Below are positions 33,117 through 42,510 of a stretch of DNA of 64,000 bases, in pieces. Every line of letters starts with the position of its first letter. The stretch's first letter is position 1. The notes beneath the pieces were generated by a model. That model was not told the origin of the DNA, did no database searches, and saw nothing but the letters and a program-made list of their open reading frames with translations. Source of the DNA: Lewinellaceae bacterium (lineage in GTDB: Bacteria; Bacteroidota; Bacteroidia; Chitinophagales; Saprospiraceae); contig JACJYD010000001.1 of NCBI GenBank assembly GCA_020636275.1, positions 496,001 to 560,000 of the forward strand. Direction: 5' to 3'. The position numbers were made by a program, and so were the translations under genes.

Positions 33117-35504
33117 TCAGTCCTCCTCCGTCGCCAAAAACGCCGCCCGCACCGGCGCCGGACAGGGAACGCCCTCCCCTTTCACTGCATACCAGATCAC
33201 CTGGTTGAACGCTTCGTCGGGCACGCTGTCTTCTTTGCCGAAATCAAACTCCTCGCTCTTGCGCTGCCATTCGTTCATAGCGGTATTGAGCTCGAAGAGG
33301 TCGATCTGCGCCTCAATGGCTTTGAATGGCGCGGCATCGGGCGTATCGTTGAAACACCGCCACATCGGCTCCGCCGCCGCATCGTATTGGCTCATCGGCG
33401 GCAGTCCGAGAATGAGCTCGATGGTGCGCAACATGCCGGAGGTCGAATACATCGTATGATCGATGAAGTGTCGCTTCACATAGCCGCCCGCGACGTAGGC
33501 AGTAGTACGGTGGGCGTCCACGTGGTCGGGACCGTTCTGGGCGTCGTCTTCCACGATGAAGACCACGCTATTTTTCCAGATGGGCGTCTGGCTGAGGTAT
33601 TCGATAAAAAGCCCTACGGCCAGGTCGTTATCAGCTACTTCGGCAAAAGGAGTGGGGCGCCCCCTTTGCAAGCCTTCCGTGTGATCGTTGATGAAACGCA
33701 GGGTGTTGAGCTGCGGCACTTGCCCGATGGCGAGCAGGGAGTCGAAATCCTGCCGCCACTGCCGGAAGCGGGTGGTGTCCATAACCCGCTGATCCCAGCT
33801 GGTGTAATAGGTGCAGTAATGTCCCTCCACGGCCGGGATGTTGGGTTTGTAATCGTCGGCAAACTCCCCGTAGGTGCGGTAGCTGACGCCGTATTTTTTA
33901 CATAGGTCCCAGATAAAGCCGTTCTTGTTGTTGGCGATCTCGCGGGTGCCTTCGGCGTCGTAGGTCCCGCCTCTGCCGCTGTAATTGGTCGGCCAATTCT
34001 TCTCCAGATAATCGGTGGCATAAGCCCCTGCGCTCCAGTTGTGGCCGTCGGCACTCACCTCGCCGTCGACGTAAAAATTGTCGAGCAACACGAATTCGCG
34101 GGCGAGGGCGTGCTGGTTGGGCGTGATCTTTTTTCCGAAAAGCAACAGGGTGGTATCTCCGTTGCCGCCCGGCATATCGCTGAGCACCTGGTCGTAGGTG
34201 CGGTTTTCCTTGATGATGTAAAAAACGTGTTTGATCGGAGAAGCATCGCCGACCCTCATCGGGACGGGGTTGCCGGCTGCGCCGGAGGCTTGCATCTCCT
34301 TTTTCTTATTGTAGGGTGTATTGCGGTAAACGGTTTGAGAGAAAATGCCCAATTGCGTCGCATCGGGTTCGGGAATGATACTCATGGTTCCTTTCAAAAG
34401 CCCGCCGATGTATTGCTCCTCTTCTTGCCCTTTGCGGCTGGGGTCGGGCCCTTTAGGGTTGGGAAAGGAGGTTAATCCTTTTCCATTGGCCACAAAAAGG
34501 GCCTTGTGTGCCACCTTTACACTGGTAGGATACCAGCCGGTCGGAATGAATCCCATGCTCTTGCTGGCCCCCGGTCTGGAAATGTCGAATACGGCCAGGC
34601 AGTTGTTGTCGGCATTGGCGATGTACAGGGTTTTTCCATGCTCGCTGATGGCCATCCCGTTGGTGGTCGAGCCGCTGGGCGCATCCGGGAACAGGGCCGT
34701 ATTCAGGGTCTCGATCACCAGGCGCTTTTCGGTGTCGATCACCGACACGCTGTTGTCGTTGGCATTGGCCACAAACAGGATCGCCCCCTCCTTGCTGAGC
34801 AACAGCTCGTTGGGGTGGTCGCCTACGGGGATCTCCCCCACCAACTGCATATGCTCCGTATCGAGCAATACGACCCTGTTGCAGCCCCAGCAGGAGGCGT
34901 AGAGGCGTTTTTTATCGGGAGAAAGGACACAGGAATAACCTTCTCCGCCCAGGGGAAACCGGTAAAGGACCTTTTTCTCCTTCAGGCCGACCACGTAAAG
35001 GGCATTGTTCTCCTTGGTGACGGCATAGAGAAGGCCGCGCGCATCATCCAGCGCGATGCCGGCGATGGAGATCTTTTCGGGCCATGGATCGCCGAGCCTT
35101 ATGCTGTCTTCCTGCTCCAGCTTCCCGTTTTCCACCTGGAAGTGCATGATGTAGTTGCCGTTGCCGCCCGAGGCATAGAGCGATTGGCTGTCATCTGCCC
35201 AGGCTAGTCCGTACCAGGAGACGCGCACTTCCCGGGTATCGGAAATTTCCTTGCGCGCCACATCGATCAATTGGATGCTCTGCACACTTAGGCCGTTGTT
35301 GGTTGCTGCAAGGTATTTACCATCGGGGGAGAGCGCGAGGTTGAGGGGCAGGTCGCCCAGGGGCAGGTTTTTCCCTATTGGCGTCAGGCTCCAGCCGTTG
35401 GGCAGGCGGAGGCGGCGGGCATCCAGCTCGGAAAGTGTTTGGGAAAAAGCGGAAGAAATCAGGGCCAGGAAAAAGAGGACCAGTACCAGTCGGGAAGCTT
35501 TCAT
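33117..35504 (-). CDS. YncE-like beta-propeller fused to a phosphoesterase domain
   Basis: A secreted 795-residue protein starting with a signal peptide (about residues 1-22, ending AFSQ). The first half is a YVTN/YncE-type propeller with repeated blades such as LFVANANDNSVSVIDTE and LYIANADNNCLAVFDIS. The second half is a phosphoesterase (PF04185-like, alkaline-phosphatase superfamily) domain. It contains IKENRTYDQVLSD, a metal-site candidate in VEDDAQNGPDHVDAHRT, and GEVSADGHNWS. Related enzymes hydrolyse phosphate monoesters or diesters such as phospholipids, but the substrate here is open. The combination is common in Bacteroidota and is annotated bifunctional YncE/alkaline phosphatase family. 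It is transcribed toward the second regulator with a 197-bp gap. No promoter match was seen in 35505-35747. Confidence 0.9.
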   Translation of the reverse strand: MKASRLVLVLFFLALISSAFSQTLSELDARRLRLPNGWSLTPIGKNLPLGDLPLNLALSPDGKYLAATNNGLSVQSIQLIDVARKEISDTREVRVSWYGLAWADDSQSLYASGGNGNYIMHFQVENGKLEQEDSIRLGDPWPEKISIAGIALDDARGLLYAVTKENNALYVVGLKEKKVLYRFPLGGEGYSCVLSPDKKRLYASCWGCNRVVLLDTEHMQLVGEIPVGDHPNELLLSKEGAILFVANANDNSVSVIDTEKRLVIETLNTALFPDAPSGSTTNGMAISEHGKTLYIANADNNCLAVFDISRPGASKSMGFIPTGWYPTSVKVAHKALFVANGKGLTSFPNPKGPDPSRKGQEEEQYIGGLLKGTMSIIPEPDATQLGIFSQTVYRNTPYNKKKEMQASGAAGNPVPMRVGDASPIKHVFYIIKENRTYDQVLSDMPGGNGDTTLLLFGKKITPNQHALAREFVLLDNFYVDGEVSADGHNWSAGAYATDYLEKNWPTNYSGRGGTYDAEGTREIANNKNGFIWDLCKKYGVSYRTYGEFADDYKPNIPAVEGHYCTYYTSWDQRVMDTTRFRQWRQDFDSLLAIGQVPQLNTLRFINDHTEGLQRGRPTPFAEVADNDLAVGLFIEYLSQTPIWKNSVVFIVEDDAQNGPDHVDAHRTTAYVAGGYVKRHFIDHTMYSTSGMLRTIELILGLPPMSQYDAAAEPMWRCFNDTPDAAPFKAIEAQIDLFELNTAMNEWQRKSEEFDFGKEDSVPDEAFNQVIWYAVKGEGVPCPAPVRAAFLATEED

Positions 35505-35747
35505 GGGGAGGTGATTTGATGGAACCTAAAATTAGGAAAGGAAGATGAAGTGAATGTGAAGTTTTGGTTTGAATTTTTTGAAAAGCGCTATACCCAAAGC
35601 GAAGTGGTTTGGGACTAGTGCGGCCGCCGGCCGTCAAATCACTTTTCTTTAGTATAAACCCGGCGGTAGTTTTCCCTTCCGGTGATTTTTCTCATCAAAA
35701 AATGAGGGTGGTTCCCCTAACTTATTGCTGGATTTCAACGAATTGCC

Positions 35748-37844
35748 ATGGAAACCACCGGCTCCCGAAATTGGGAACAACGCTTCACTCGTCTCCTCTA
35801 CTACCCCGGCGATGATGAGGAAACCATGTTGTCCAAAAGAGTTTGGATTGGTCTGGCGTTTACCGCATTTGCACTGGGCGCCATCCTGCTGCTCATCTGC
35901 CTGGTCAACCGCTTCCATGCGCTGACCCTGTTGACCGCGGTTTTCACGGTTTTCTTCCTGGTCTGCATTCTCCTTTTTTTTAGGGTAAAAAGGCAAATCC
36001 AGCTCTTCTTTTATGTCTCCGAAATTTTTAAGGTCCTGTATTCCTTTGGGGCCGTGGTGATTACCGGAGGGATTATCCAGTCCGGGGGGCTGGTGTTCGT
36101 AGGTATGGCCGGGATCTTCTTTGCATTGGTATTTCCCGAACCCGAAAAGGTCTGGTTCCTGCTCCTGCTGTACCTGAGCACCCTGGCGACGGAGGTGTTG
36201 CTCCAGCCCTATCTGGTGCCGCTCGTCCGGTTTTCCTCCTTCCAAAATCTCCTCTTTTTTGTGTTGACGCTTACCGGCGCGGTCCTTTCGCTATTTTTCT
36301 TTATCCGCACTTTCATCAAAGAACGGGCACGGTTCCGGAAACTGGAAACCGAAAAGCTCCGGGCCCTCGACGCGGCTAAAAGCCACTTTTTTACCAATAT
36401 CTCCCACGAATTCCGCACCCCGCTCACGGTGATCCTGGGCATGTCCGATGAGCTCCGGGAAGAGCCCGGGCGGTTGATCAAACGCAACAGCAAAAAGCTC
36501 CTGCGCCTGGTCGATCAGCTACTCGACCTTTCCAAACTGGAAGCTGGTACCATTCCGACGCAATATGCACAGGTTGATGTTGTCATGGAACTTAAATACC
36601 TGTTGGAATCCTTCCACAGCATGGCGGAAGGCAAGCGTATCAAGCTGCAGTTTTCCAGCGATCCGGAGGCACTTTGGATGGACATTGATCCCGAAAAAAT
36701 GGAGAATATCATCGGCAACCTGATCGACAACGCCATCAAATACACTCCGGAAGGCGGCGAGGTACGGGTGCATCTGAAGATTCTTCCCGGCGAACGCCTG
36801 CTCGTCCGGGTGGAAGATACGGGCATCGGTATCCCCTTGCAGTATCAGGAGCAGGTCTTCAGTCGCTTTTTCAGGGTGGGCGAGTGGCCTGTGGAAGGCG
36901 CCGGCATCGGACTGGCTATCGTGCGGGAATACGTCAAACTCCTGGACGGGCAGATCGAAATGACAAGCCGGCAGGGGGAGGGCACGACTTTTTCCCTCTA
37001 TTTTCCCATTCGCCAAAACGCCCCTCGTAAAACCAAAGCCCCCCTGCCTGAAGAACAGGAAACAGGAGCCTCCCTTTCCCAGGAGGGTCGCGACGAAAGC
37101 CAGGCACAATTGCTGATCATCGAAGACAATACCGATGTGGTGCACTATTTGAAAAACTTCCTTCGCGGGAAATATCAGTTGAGCGTAGCGCACGACGGGG
37201 CCGAAGGCATCACCCTGGCACTGGAGGAGGTACCCGATATCATCATCAGTGATATTATGATGCCGAAAAAGGACGGGGTCGAAGTCTGTCAAACCCTGAA
37301 GAACGATATCCGCACCAACCACATTCCGATCATCCTGCTCACCGCCAAGGCCGATACAGCCTCCCGAATCGCGGGGTTGGAGGCGGGCGCCGACGCTTAC
37401 CTCGCCAAGCCATTCAACCGGCAGGAGCTGGAAGTGGAACTCGCCAAACTGCTCCGCATTCGAGAACTGCTCCGGGAGAAATACCGCCAACCGGTTCCTC
37501 CCGAAACCAATGGTCCGCCTCCCGGGCTGAACGAGCGCTTTTTGCACGATCTCCGCCAGTGCCTGGAACGGCATTACCAGGAGGAGGAGTTCGGCATCAA
37601 AGCTCTGCATACCCTGCTCGATATGAGCTCTACCCAGCTACACCGAAAGCTCACGGCCCTGACCGGTATGCCAGCCTCCCACTATATGCGCTCCTTCCGC
37701 CTGGAAAAAGCCCGAGAATTGCTCCGAACCACCCGGATGACGATTGCCGATGTCGCTTTTGCGGTGGGGTTCCGGGATCCGCTTTATTTCTCCCGGGCTT
37801 TTTCACAGCAATACGGGCTGTCGCCATCGGAGGACAGGGGATAA
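35748..37844 (+). CDS. Membrane hybrid histidine kinase/response regulator with AraC domain
   Basis: A 698-residue member of the hybrid family with a different sensor. In place of propellers it has about six membrane helices (residues 30-190), much like a 7TM-type or transporter-like sensor. HisKA follows with His220 in NISHEFRTP, then an HATPase with NLIDNAIKYTP, DTGIGIP and GAGIGLAIV. The receiver carries Asp502 in ISDIMMP, and the C-terminal AraC domain contains MSSTQLHRKLTALTG. The ATG at 35748 is used; an internal ATG at 35826 (residue 27) sits right before the first helix and could be the real start. The gene reads away from the YncE fusion, and a 19-bp perfect hairpin ends it. It probably senses a membrane or soluble cue, not a periplasmic polymer (inference). 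Confidence 0.92.
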   Translation: METTGSRNWEQRFTRLLYYPGDDEETMLSKRVWIGLAFTAFALGAILLLICLVNRFHALTLLTAVFTVFFLVCILLFFRVKRQIQLFFYVSEIFKVLYSFGAVVITGGIIQSGGLVFVGMAGIFFALVFPEPEKVWFLLLLYLSTLATEVLLQPYLVPLVRFSSFQNLLFFVLTLTGAVLSLFFFIRTFIKERARFRKLETEKLRALDAAKSHFFTNISHEFRTPLTVILGMSDELREEPGRLIKRNSKKLLRLVDQLLDLSKLEAGTIPTQYAQVDVVMELKYLLESFHSMAEGKRIKLQFSSDPEALWMDIDPEKMENIIGNLIDNAIKYTPEGGEVRVHLKILPGERLLVRVEDTGIGIPLQYQEQVFSRFFRVGEWPVEGAGIGLAIVREYVKLLDGQIEMTSRQGEGTTFSLYFPIRQNAPRKTKAPLPEEQETGASLSQEGRDESQAQLLIIEDNTDVVHYLKNFLRGKYQLSVAHDGAEGITLALEEVPDIIISDIMMPKKDGVEVCQTLKNDIRTNHIPIILLTAKADTASRIAGLEAGADAYLAKPFNRQELEVELAKLLRIRELLREKYRQPVPPETNGPPPGLNERFLHDLRQCLERHYQEEEFGIKALHTLLDMSSTQLHRKLTALTGMPASHYMRSFRLEKARELLRTTRMTIADVAFAVGFRDPLYFSRAFSQQYGLSPSEDRG

Positions 37845-37853
37845 GTAATATTT

Positions 37854-37896
37854 AAATGGGCCGCACCAACGCTGGAGGCGTTGGTGCGGCCCATTT
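37854..37896 (+). terminator. Terminator after the membrane hybrid kinase gene
   Basis: A perfect 19-bp stem (37854-37872 with 37878-37896) with a 5-nt loop, 9 bp after the stop. Only three T follow within the arm. The next 116 bp hold the leader of the second Kelch gene. Confidence 0.7.
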
Positions 37897-38012
37897 CGAT
37901 TTAGATGTCAAATCCGTCCATACATTGGGAGAATAGTCCTATACATCTGCTTTGGTTTGAGGATACATTGAGGGTCGAAACCTGGATTTATTTCAAACCA
38001 AAAAATGCAGAC

Positions 38013-39323
38013 ATGAAAAAGCTAAAGATTGTCATCGGATTGCTGGCAGCGTGCGCGCTTCTGGCGCCTTCCGGCATCCTTGCCCAGGGGCAATTGAACT
38101 TTGAATGGTATCCCGAAGGCCCTATCCTGACTCCAAGGGCTTTTGCCACTGCCTGTGAATTCGATGAGCAAATCTATGTCATGGGCGGGGCGGTCAGTTA
38201 TTTGGTCACTACGCCGTCTATGGAGATGTACGACCTGGGGCAGAATGAATGGACTCCACTCGAAAATATGCCGGTTTCGCTTTGTGCAGCAGCTTCGGCC
38301 GTTGTTGGCGATAAGATCTACGTGTTTGGTGGTAAGCCCAGCTTTGGGGGAGCGGCCTACCTGAATTCCGTCTACGTATACGACCTGTCTTTAGGCGTTT
38401 GGAGTTTATTCCCGTTGCCCATGCCCACCCCAAGGGCTTTTCATGCCGCTTGTGTGATCGGCGACTCGGCGGTGTACTTGATCGGGGGAAGGAATGAAAG
38501 CGCCTTTTCGCTTGCTTCCGTGGAAAAATTCATGCCAAAGGACAGTTCTTGGACGACGATTGACAACATCGCCACCCCCCGGTCGCACCCTACGGCAAAA
38601 GTGCTGCAAGGAAAGATATACGCTATGGCCGGTATCATGGAAGATGGTGAGTTGGCTTCTACCGTGGAGATCCTGGACCCCTCCTCCGATGGAAATCAGT
38701 GGGAGACGTGGCCGGGCATCATGCCGGAAGGAGCTAAAAGGCTTATGCAAGGCTCAGGTGTATTCATGGACGCCGCTATTTTCATCTTTGGCGGAATTAA
38801 CAATATCAATGTGCCATTGCCACTATTTACCATTTATCAATTTAACCCGGAAACCGGGTTTGGATTGGTAGAGGGGTTTGCCAATCCCTTGCCCGACACG
38901 ATGATAGCCAGTGCTTCCGCGGTTTCGGGGCATTATCTGGTTGCCATCGGCGGGGTGCTGCCTCCCTTTCTTGGAGTCGGCTCCGGGCCTATGACTTCGG
39001 AAAGGACCTGGGCGCTCGACTTGGGTTCCGCTGTAATTGGTCAAAAAACTGAAACGATCCCTGTCCGGCTGTCCCAAAATGTTCCCAATCCCTTCGCCGC
39101 ACAGACGGTAATTCCGTATGAGCTGATCCGGTCTTCCAATGTCTGCATTCAGGTGTTCGACCTGAACGGGCGTGCGGTGGCCACCTTGTTCAACGGACAC
39201 CAAAGCGCCGGGGAATATTCTGTTACCTGGGATGCCGCGGGGATACCGGCAGGGATTTATTTCTACCGGCTACAAACGAATGAAGGAGTATTGACGAAAA
39301 AATGCATTCTTCAAAACCATTAA
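38013..39323 (+). CDS. Kelch-repeat protein with T9SS-type C-terminal domain
   Basis: The start at 38013 gives a signal peptide (MKKLKIVIGLLAACALLAPS), while the open frame extends 36 codons further without signal features. The 436-residue protein has Kelch blades with motifs IYVMGGA, IYVFGGK, VYLIGGR, IYAMAGI and IFIFGGI. Its C-terminal domain starts near LSQNVPNPFAAQTVIPY and ends AGIYFYRLQT, the FlgD-like variant of the T9SS sorting domain. It should be exported and surface-exposed. It shares design with the protein at 20802 but is not a close copy. It is followed 12 bp later by a lipoprotein gene and probably forms an operon with it. Confidence 0.88.
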   Translation: MKKLKIVIGLLAACALLAPSGILAQGQLNFEWYPEGPILTPRAFATACEFDEQIYVMGGAVSYLVTTPSMEMYDLGQNEWTPLENMPVSLCAAASAVVGDKIYVFGGKPSFGGAAYLNSVYVYDLSLGVWSLFPLPMPTPRAFHAACVIGDSAVYLIGGRNESAFSLASVEKFMPKDSSWTTIDNIATPRSHPTAKVLQGKIYAMAGIMEDGELASTVEILDPSSDGNQWETWPGIMPEGAKRLMQGSGVFMDAAIFIFGGINNINVPLPLFTIYQFNPETGFGLVEGFANPLPDTMIASASAVSGHYLVAIGGVLPPFLGVGSGPMTSERTWALDLGSAVIGQKTETIPVRLSQNVPNPFAAQTVIPYELIRSSNVCIQVFDLNGRAVATLFNGHQSAGEYSVTWDAAGIPAGIYFYRLQTNEGVLTKKCILQNH

Positions 39324-39335
39324 ACACATAAAGCT

Positions 39336-39887
39336 ATGAAAGCGTACTTTTTCTTCTTGTTCGCCGGCCTGCTCCTGGCAGGGTGTACTTCAGACATGCT
39401 GGCTCCGGCCGATGATTCGGCCGGCCTCGAATTCCGCAAAAAGGAATATGTAACCAAACCCATGACCATGTGGCTCGAGGCCATTACCGATTATTCGCTG
39501 GGAAGTATTTCTTGCCTACCGGCAGGGAACGTGCCCGCCGGAGGCTGGATGCGGGGCCATGCCACCCATATGGGGCAGTTCAACATGGAGGAAAGCCCGT
39601 GGGCGCATGGCAGTTGCCAGTTGGTATTTGACCCCAGCGGAAACCTGGTCAAAGTCCTCATTGAAGGCAGTAACGGCCACTGGACCGCTGCCAATGGCGA
39701 TGTCCTGAACTGGCAGGGTACCTATGAGTCGTTCCTCGACGGGACTTTTTCTGCCGACCTGAACTTCGCCGGAGGAACGGGCAGTTTTGAAGGCGCCACC
39801 GGCAACGTTTTTGGGTTCGGCTATGTCGATCCGGAGACAGGTAATGCGGTCGGAACGGCAGAAGGATATATTACGATGCTCCGATGA
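39336..39887 (+). CDS. Small lipoprotein of unknown function
   Basis: A 183-residue protein with a lipobox LLLAGC (Cys17). The mature part is glycine-rich and beta-rich, with repeated short turns (WTAANGDVLNWQGTY, FAGGTGSFEGATG). It looks like a small barrel, similar to the calycin or allene-oxide-cyclase-like folds seen in secreted bacterial proteins; this is an impression, not a domain match. It lies 12 bp downstream of the Kelch/T9SS gene, so the two may work together at the cell surface. An 18-bp perfect hairpin ends the unit. Confidence 0.8.
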   Translation: MKAYFFFLFAGLLLAGCTSDMLAPADDSAGLEFRKKEYVTKPMTMWLEAITDYSLGSISCLPAGNVPAGGWMRGHATHMGQFNMEESPWAHGSCQLVFDPSGNLVKVLIEGSNGHWTAANGDVLNWQGTYESFLDGTFSADLNFAGGTGSFEGATGNVFGFGYVDPETGNAVGTAEGYITMLR

Positions 39888-39898
39888 CCGGCCGGGAA

Positions 39899-39938
39899 TA
39901 GCAAATCCCCCGCTTTGACAAAAGCGGGGGATTTGCTA
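39899..39938 (+). terminator. Hairpin terminator of the Kelch-lipoprotein operon
   Basis: A perfect 18-bp stem (39899-39916 with 39921-39938) around the loop GACA. The T run is weak. It lies only 12 bp before the macro-domain ATG, so it might also shape that gene's leader. Confidence 0.7.
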
Positions 39939-39949
39939 ATTTCAACGTC

Positions 39950-40462
39950 ATGGAAATAGGACTTCTCCGCGCCGATATCACCACTCTTTCGGTCGACGCT
40001 ATCGTCAATGCCGCTAACAATTCCCTGCTCGGAGGCGGGGGCGTCGATGGCGCTATCCACCGGAAAGGGGGCAAGGCCATTCTGGCAGATTGTATGCTCA
40101 TCCGCGAAAAGCAGGGCGGCTGCCCCACCGGCGAAGCTGTCTATACCACGGCAGGAAACCTGCCTGCCAAATTCGTTATCCATACCGTTGGGCCGATCTG
40201 GCACGGCGGTAACCACGGGGAGCCCGATCTCCTGAGAAACTGCTACCTCAACTCCTTGATGCTGGCCGAATCGCTGCAGGTAAAGACCGTGGCTTTCCCC
40301 AATATCAGTACCGGGGTGTATGGATATCCCAAACAACTGGCTGCGGAAATCGCCATTGCGACGGTTCGCCAATATTCCTCCACTTTGCCCGAAAAGGTCA
40401 TCTTTGTCTGCTTCGACGCAGAAAATTACCAGATCTACGAAAAGCTGTTAAGTGCTTTTTAA
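39950..40462 (+). CDS. Macro-domain O-acetyl-ADP-ribose deacetylase-like protein
   Basis: A 170-residue cytoplasmic macro domain of the YmdB/MacroD type, which removes acetyl groups from O-acetyl-ADP-ribose or ADP-ribose from proteins (family knowledge). The motifs are clear: DAIVNAANNSLLGGGGVDGAIH (split here as VNAANNSLLGGGG and VDGAIH), CPTGEAVYTTA, VIHTVGPIW and FPNISTGVYGYP. The Asn-Ala-Ala-Asn and the Gly-rich loops that hold the ribose are intact. It stands alone on the plus strand and converges on the next gene with 8 bp between stops. No partner ADP-ribosyltransferase gene is visible nearby. Confidence 0.93.
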   Translation: MEIGLLRADITTLSVDAIVNAANNSLLGGGGVDGAIHRKGGKAILADCMLIREKQGGCPTGEAVYTTAGNLPAKFVIHTVGPIWHGGNHGEPDLLRNCYLNSLMLAESLQVKTVAFPNISTGVYGYPKQLAAEIAIATVRQYSSTLPEKVIFVCFDAENYQIYEKLLSAF

Positions 40463-40470
40463 GTCTGGTC

Positions 40471-41613
40471 TTATCCGCCATCCAGGGCGCCCCTTCTGGT
40501 CATATTCTCCCAATGGAGGTTCGACCCCACGTTGGGGTTGAAATTGGGATCGTCCGACAGGATGTACTCGCCCAGGTTGTTCGACCAGGCGTGGTTATAG
40601 CCGCTCGGCAATTCCACTTCCCGCCCTTCATGGGGATCGTAGTAGCGGTCAATATTGAGCATATAGTCGCCGAAAGCCTGAGAGGTTTGGTCATAGACCT
40701 TACCCCTTTCTTCAAACTGTTGGAGATTTTCCTGGCGCATTTGGTCGCTCATCTGGCTCAGCATCCGGCTCATCTCGCCAATGCTGCGGATATGTTCGAT
40801 CTGCTTTTGGGCCAGGTATTCGATCATATTACTGTATTTGGCATACCACTTCGGATTGAGTTGAAAAGAGGACGAGATGGTCTGGAAGGTCTTGGTGTAG
40901 CTTTCCAGTTTCCCGGGTTCACCCTGGAAGGAAAAGAGGTAGTCGACGTACCAGAGGTAGTTGTAGACATAGCCGTACATCGTCTGCACGGGAATGGGGA
41001 TCACTTCAACCACGCCGTAGAGTTCCTCCTCCACCATCGCGTTGCCGTCGTAAAACCTGAATCGCACCTTCGCGCCATCGGCATATCCTTGTGCACCGGC
41101 CCCTACCAGTTTGGCCAGTTCGGGTACCGGCTCTGCATTCAAGATCTCCACCCGGCCGCGAGCCTGTGGCAATACGATATACTGCAGTGCGTCCAGCGCG
41201 CTCACAGGTTGTTTGATCTCCATGCCAAAATATTTGGAGCCGGGGGGAAAGAGGGCAGAGGTCGTGGGGTCCTGGGCCCAGTAAAAACAATGGTTTGGAT
41301 AACCCACAAAAGCCGCCTTCCCCTTGGGGTCGTACACCCGGAACGCGGCCCGTGCCGGCATCATTGGAAGGTCGAGGAGCCAGGTAATGCCACCCTCGAA
41401 TTTCCAGTCGGCCGGCATCAGGAAGCTGAAGGCTTCGAGACCGGTACCTGTTTGGTCGATGTAGGTAAATTTCTTGAATTTCAGTGGGTCGCCCGTCGAA
41501 TGGGCAACGCTTCCGTAAGATGTTCCCGGCTGTTCACCTCCGGCGCTATTCGCGCAGCAGTAAAGCAACATGGCAGGGAACAAGAGCCCGTAAACCAAAA
41601 AACGCTTTACCAT
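40471..41613 (-). CDS. Lipoprotein-like protein of unknown function
   Basis: I place the start at 41613 (MVKRFLVYGLLFPAML), followed by a lipobox-like LLYCC, so it is probably exported and lipid-anchored. The open frame to 41667 adds 18 residues with no signal. The 380-residue mature protein begins with a region resembling ligand-binding or photosystem-assembly-like folds (FSFLMPADWKFEGG). It ends in a helical segment (IEHIRSIGEMSRMLSQMSDQM), then a Trp- and Asn-rich tail. I do not recognise a family. It converges on the macro-domain gene and lies 108 bp downstream of the DUF547 gene. Confidence 0.72.
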   Translation of the reverse strand: MVKRFLVYGLLFPAMLLYCCANSAGGEQPGTSYGSVAHSTGDPLKFKKFTYIDQTGTGLEAFSFLMPADWKFEGGITWLLDLPMMPARAAFRVYDPKGKAAFVGYPNHCFYWAQDPTTSALFPPGSKYFGMEIKQPVSALDALQYIVLPQARGRVEILNAEPVPELAKLVGAGAQGYADGAKVRFRFYDGNAMVEEELYGVVEVIPIPVQTMYGYVYNYLWYVDYLFSFQGEPGKLESYTKTFQTISSSFQLNPKWYAKYSNMIEYLAQKQIEHIRSIGEMSRMLSQMSDQMRQENLQQFEERGKVYDQTSQAFGDYMLNIDRYYDPHEGREVELPSGYNHAWSNNLGEYILSDDPNFNPNVGSNLHWENMTRRGALDGG

Positions 41614-41721
41614 TTTTTTGGAGGGAAATACGGAGATTTTTGCCTGATTTGCAATGATATTGATCAACCGGCGAAGTCTTTTTCAGGGGTTGATCCTTTC
41701 TAAAAATACAAATGAAAACCC

Positions 41722-42474
41722 TCAATTTTTCTGGGAATTCAGCCGCCAGTCATACCCCAAATAGGTGATCTTTCCCTTTGGCCCCAATTTCACCTTCGCA
41801 TACCGGTTGATGTAGGCCTGCACGGATCCGGCTGCCTCCAGAAAATCCCCGCTGTACCAATTAAAGATCTGGGATAACTCCGCCTTTTGGGCACTCACCC
41901 GGTTGCGCAGAGGGTCGTTGATAAACCGGCGCATGGCATCGTCGAGCTGGCTGTCGAGCCGGGCGGCTTCGTATGCTTCCCCCCGCAATGCCGGGCAGGA
42001 CCAGGATGCGCAATTGAGCGCGGCGTGGACGCGAGGGTCCTTAAATTGCTTCCGCAAAATGCCGTGTTCGATGTTGTTCAGATCGTACTCATTGCCCATC
42101 AGGTTGATAAACTTGACATCCCAAACAGTGTTTACGAACGGGATCCCGTTCTTGATATCTTTGATACTGCTCACCGGATAATTGTCGACGATGAGTTTCA
42201 CGGTGAAGGCATTGTAGGCATTGATCCAATACGCCATTTGTTCCTCCCGCGTCCAGTTTCCGCCGGGGTGGGTGGAAGAGAGCAAGGCCAGGTACTGGTT
42301 CAAGGTCGCGCTGTCCCTGACAAACCCCTTGTAGTCGACAAAGCCATCCGAAGCGACGTATTTTTTTACCAGTCCATCCCAGATCGCATGGCTGACAACT
42401 GGCCCCTGAGCAGGAGTGTAGGCGCAGGAAAAGGGTAAGAAGAACAGGGTCACCAGGATTAATTTTTTGATCAT
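41722..42474 (-). CDS. DUF547 domain lipoprotein
   Basis: A 250-residue exported protein with a lipobox FLPFSC (Cys17). It contains the DUF547 core: VDYKGFVRDS, EEQMAYWINAYNAFTVKLI, IEHGILRKQFKDPRVHAALNC and SCPALRGEAY. DUF547 proteins are widespread in Bacteroidota and Proteobacteria and their function is not settled; the conserved His, Cys and Asn suggest a papain/transglutaminase-like fold (inference). It is transcribed divergently from the TonB receptor. The shared 183-bp region carries five palindromic sites, so the two may be coregulated. Confidence 0.9.
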   Translation of the reverse strand: MIKKLILVTLFFLPFSCAYTPAQGPVVSHAIWDGLVKKYVASDGFVDYKGFVRDSATLNQYLALLSSTHPGGNWTREEQMAYWINAYNAFTVKLIVDNYPVSSIKDIKNGIPFVNTVWDVKFINLMGNEYDLNNIEHGILRKQFKDPRVHAALNCASWSCPALRGEAYEAARLDSQLDDAMRRFINDPLRNRVSAQKAELSQIFNWYSGDFLEAAGSVQAYINRYAKVKLGPKGKITYLGYDWRLNSQKN

Positions 42475-42510
42475 GCCGAAGATTTTAATATCTATGCGAG
42501 TGGGATTTCG

